This document shows positions 61,055 to 64,000 of a stretch of DNA of 64,000 bases, piece by piece. The stretch comes from Adineta ricciae. Its lineage: Eukaryota > Rotifera > Eurotatoria > Adinetida > Adinetidae. The stretch is from positions 1 to 64,000 of the forward strand of contig CAJNOJ010000025.1 in assembly GCA_905250025.1 (NCBI GenBank), written 5' to 3'. The notes beneath the pieces are model-generated. The model was not told the origin of the DNA. It saw only the letters and a program-made list of their open reading frames with translations, and searched no databases. The position numbers and the translations under genes are program-made. Numbering within the stretch: position 1 is the first letter of the stretch; the number at the start of each line of letters is the position of its first letter.

Positions 61055-62634
61055 ACGCGCGCATGCAAAATGATGGAAAACACACACATTACAGAACAAT
61101 CTAGCCGAGAGTTTCATTCTTGTGTTGTTACTTAGTTCTTTTCTTTTATTATCATTCTAAATACAGACAAAGTCTTATTTCATGTTTTATATCTTTTTCT
61201 ACTGGTATTCTGTAGATAGATGAGGAAGTCAATCCATTGTCCAAAAATGCGACCAACATAATTAACCAATCGTTCCATTTTCTTCAAAGTATATTGAAGA
61301 TCCTCTTAAAATTGTGATTATTAAGTTTAAATAAGTGTCTATTCTTCAAATTGAACTGAACGATGTAGTCACTTTTAATACACGTTCATGTTTTTTAATC
61401 GAACAGTTAAACAGCAGATCCGTTTTTTCTTCTCGAATCGTTTAGTCCCACGTAGGAATATAAATGCGATCGCAATGCATCACAATACCAAATAGGATTG
61501 ATATAATCTGTCTGTCTCATTACTAAACTGCTACAAGAAGTGAATGTAGCACATATCATATTTCACATTTTTCATCTTTCTTTGTATTTCAATGTCTCTC
61601 TCTCGTGTTTCCGTTGGCAATCTTTAGTTTATCCGAGATTAGAAGACAATGTTGTGCCCTTTTAACATATTGCACATTTAGTCTAATCAGAATGTTTGCT
61701 TTTATTCAATGTCTATGTTCTCTTTATCGATTATAAAGATACATCTTCTTTGTTTTCCATTAACGTCTATTGATAGTTTGATCGGATAAGATATATGTTA
61801 CTAGTCTGTCTGTAACAGATATCTCATTCTTATAACAATAAATGAACGTGTACGTCACGTCTTCAAAACAAAAAAAAGAGCTAATCACTTTTTTGTCCAA
61901 GACCTTCTATTAGTCATTATACACATTCACACTTCTAGTCATTGACGATTAGTCAGGTAAAATGATGACACATCATCTTCTTAGACTTGTTCTTCTCTTT
62001 CCATAGCTAATAGAACATGGCACGCGTCAGTTTCTTTCCCTCTCTCTATCGTTTTCTTTTTTTTTATTTCATTTCATTCAACTCGCCATTCTTAACGCTT
62101 GTCTGTCTTTCGAATAGTTCATCGAAAGGGAGGAAGAGGAAGAAAGGAAAAGAGAGAGAAACAGAGAGAATGACCGTTTGACCGGTTCAATGTTGCTCGC
62201 TGTATATTCATGTCATGGCTATTGGTCGATGAGGGATAGATGGAACAACGTACACGAGAAGAGAGAAGAACATTCATGTAGAAGGACTGTTCGTCATTGC
62301 CGTCAGTCTTTTTGTCAATGACATTAATTGGAGCGACGACTACTTTTATTGTTGGCCTACTTTTCGTGATGTATGTCGTGCAATCATCGATGCCACCACC
62401 TTTTTCTTCTGTTACATTCAATTAATATGATTAGTTTCACATCTGTTCAGTTCACATCGTCTATTGAGCTAAGTTAACTTTGATTATCGGCCTGAGTCAT
62501 ATTTCATTTCCAATAGAAATACGAGGAAAAGAACGGAAATCAGCAAACGTTGTGTTTTTCTTGTAACATGAGTCATTCATTGTAGATATTTACGATTTTA
62601 TTGACCTATACCTACGACATAATCAAAACATATA
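61055..62634. other. 1.6-kb intergenic region
   Basis: AT-rich with pyrimidine tracts (62036-62066) and a GA-rich tract (62127-62170). The minus-strand frame 62119-62421 has low-complexity ends and no domain. No gene is called; the Lgl promoter should lie here. Confidence 0.45.
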
Positions 62635-64000
62635 ATGTTCAAATTCAAGCTCGGACGTAAACAGCCCGAGGATAATGAAGCCCGTCGACGTCTTCAAAAA
62701 GAATTATTTGGATTAAATAAAGTAAGATTTGTAATAGTTTTTCTTGCTAGATTGACCTGAAATTTCTTGTAGATTTGCGATCGAGGCTTTCCATCGCGTC
62801 CATCAGCACTTGCATACGATTCACAATTGAAATTGATTGCCATTGGAACACATTCGGGCGAAATACGAATGTAAGATCCACATTTTCCCTTCTGAAAATC
62901 ATTCTCTTTTTTGAATAGTTATGGCCAACCAGGTTTTCAATTATCTTACAGTCTTGAGCTCGCTCCGTCATCATCGATTCGAAAATTAATCTTTTTCGAC
63001 GGTGTCGCTCGACTTCTTATTCTAACCGTCGACGGTTATTTACATTTACTAGAAATTAACAATCACATGCCACCACAGACTGATTCTTTGTCACATAACA
63101 CCGTACGGGTTGATCGTATCTGCACATCAAGTGACGATGATTCAGCCATTTTGAAAAATACACAAACAATTTGTTTATTGCGAAACCATTTAAACCTCTT
63201 GATTGGTCTCAATGATGGAAACATTTATTTGTTTAATATCGAAAATTTCTCATTAAATGTTAATCCAATCATTCCAACTGATGTTATTGAAAAAACGTAA
63301 GTGACGGAAAGAATGTTTCCCTCGATGAATACATCTCCTGAGAATTACCTTCAACTTAATTTTAATACGTTAGCCAACGATCAAAGAACTCATTCCTTTA
63401 CTTTAGAATCGTTGAATACTGCAGTGGTAGAGTTATTCACCCAGGCCCTGTCCAGTCTATTGTGCAGCATCCAATCAACGAGGATAAAATATTAATCGGA
63501 TATAAGAATACTTTGATCGTACATTGGGATTTGCCATCGAATAGTCATGATCGTACTTACATATACAAACAAGTTTGTTGTTTATTCTTACTCAATACAA
63601 ATAGATAAAAATACATCGTTTTTCTTTGTTTTCTAAAGGAAGTTGAATCCGTTAGTTGGTATAATAAAGGAATGAATTTTGTCACATGTCACAACAACGG
63701 CAGTTATGCATTATGGGACGCCAAGCAACAGTTGAATATAGTTGAAACAGAAAAGATTCCTTACGGACCTTATCCATGTACGCCAATGACAAAAATTTGC
63801 GTGAAAATCATGCGAAAGTAAGTTGAATGCATCACATCCGTCCGATTAGTGTTCTATTTATCCAAATATTCGTTTCATTTGAAGTGGTGATCCTTTAATA
63901 ATATTTGCCGGTGGCTTACCTCGCTCAAGTTATTCAAATAAACACAGCGTTAGTTGTTTATCCGAAAATGAACATGATCATAATAATGACCGAACACGAC
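62635..64000 (+). CDS. Lethal(2) giant larvae homologue, 5' part
   Basis: WD40 scaffold of cortical polarity and exocytosis. Exons 62635-62721, 62773-62870, 62919-63296, 63407 to about 63571, one from about 63640 to 63818, then one running past the window end. MFKFKLGRKQ-PEDNEARRR and the KELFGLNK helix start the protein. Next come GFPSRPSALAYD and LIAIGTHSGEIRIYGQPGFQ, which match the first WD repeat of Lgl. HPGPVQSIVQHP, ILIGYKNTLIVHWDL, CHNNGSYALWDAKQ, PYGPYPCTPMTKI and LIIFAGGLPRSSY follow in family order. The last two blocks favour Lgl over tomosyn. The phosphorylation region and the second propeller lie outside the window. Confidence 0.92.

Noticed and set aside
62119..62421. 100-codon minus-strand frame before the Lgl gene
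   Set aside because: Low-complexity ends from purine tracts and no recognisable domain.
1..64000. tRNA genes, CRISPR arrays, telomeric repeats and retrotransposon proteins
   Set aside because: I looked for B-box-like GTTCGAATC contexts, spacer-repeat patterns, TGTGGG telomere repeats and reverse transcriptase motifs by eye and found none that held up; a tRNAscan or RepeatMasker run would be more sensitive.

Overview
The window looks like nuclear DNA of a small, compact animal genome, most probably a bdelloid rotifer (Adineta/Rotaria type). It is AT-rich. Genes are close together and most are split by tiny introns of 50-65 bp with GT...AG ends. Gene content is metazoan: an animal-type chitin synthase, SMC6, NOP10, PSMB4, Lgl, a C6orf120 homologue and an SKT/p140Cap homologue. 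Several segments occur twice at near identity, as expected for the allelic pairs of bdelloids. The organism call is inference; the gene calls come from reading the translated exons.

Layout. 1004-6139 (-) chitin synthase; 6721-7716 (-) mitochondrial carrier; 9524-10258 (+) unknown two-exon gene; 10511-13245 (-) two tandem paralogous single-pass LRR receptors; 13590-13889 (-) NOP10, three tiny exons; 14290-18703 (-) SMC6; 19947-23457 (-) an SLC9C/SOS1-type Na+/H+ exchanger with a cyclic-nucleotide-binding-like domain but no visible voltage sensor. Then about 5.1 kb (27617-32704), bounded on both sides by single N bases, repeats 22010-27046: a truncated second exchanger copy plus upstream non-coding DNA that carries a candidate 37-aa membrane micropeptide. 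33474-42418 (+) is an SKT/SRCIN1-like AIP3-domain gene with two long introns. 42419-47119 is gene-poor. 47120-51465 (-) holds two near-identical copies of an F-box/leucine-rich-repeat gene, joined at a third N. The first has a 13-fold tandem array of a 141-bp exon+intron module. 51825-52485 looks like a small inverted-repeat element. 55440-55830 is a decayed copy of the 3' end of the SKT-like gene. 55896-57266 (+) is an unknown five-exon gene; 57634-58939 (-) a very short TopBP1-like protein; 59069-59770 (+) a C6orf120/UPF0669 homologue; 59932-61054 (+) PSMB4; 62635-64000 (+) the 5' part of an Lgl gene that runs out of the window.

The genes do not form one pathway. SMC6 and the TopBP1-like protein both belong to genome-maintenance families, NOP10 and PSMB4 are housekeeping, chitin synthase serves the cuticle or jaws, and Lgl and the SKT homologue act at the cortex and cytoskeleton. 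Several genes have a splice-acceptor-like sequence just before the start codon with no matching donor, as expected where spliced-leader trans-splicing is used. The most interesting signals are the exon-intron module array, the mini TopBP1, the conserved micropeptide, the exchanger without a voltage sensor, and the duplicated segments that sit exactly on N junctions.
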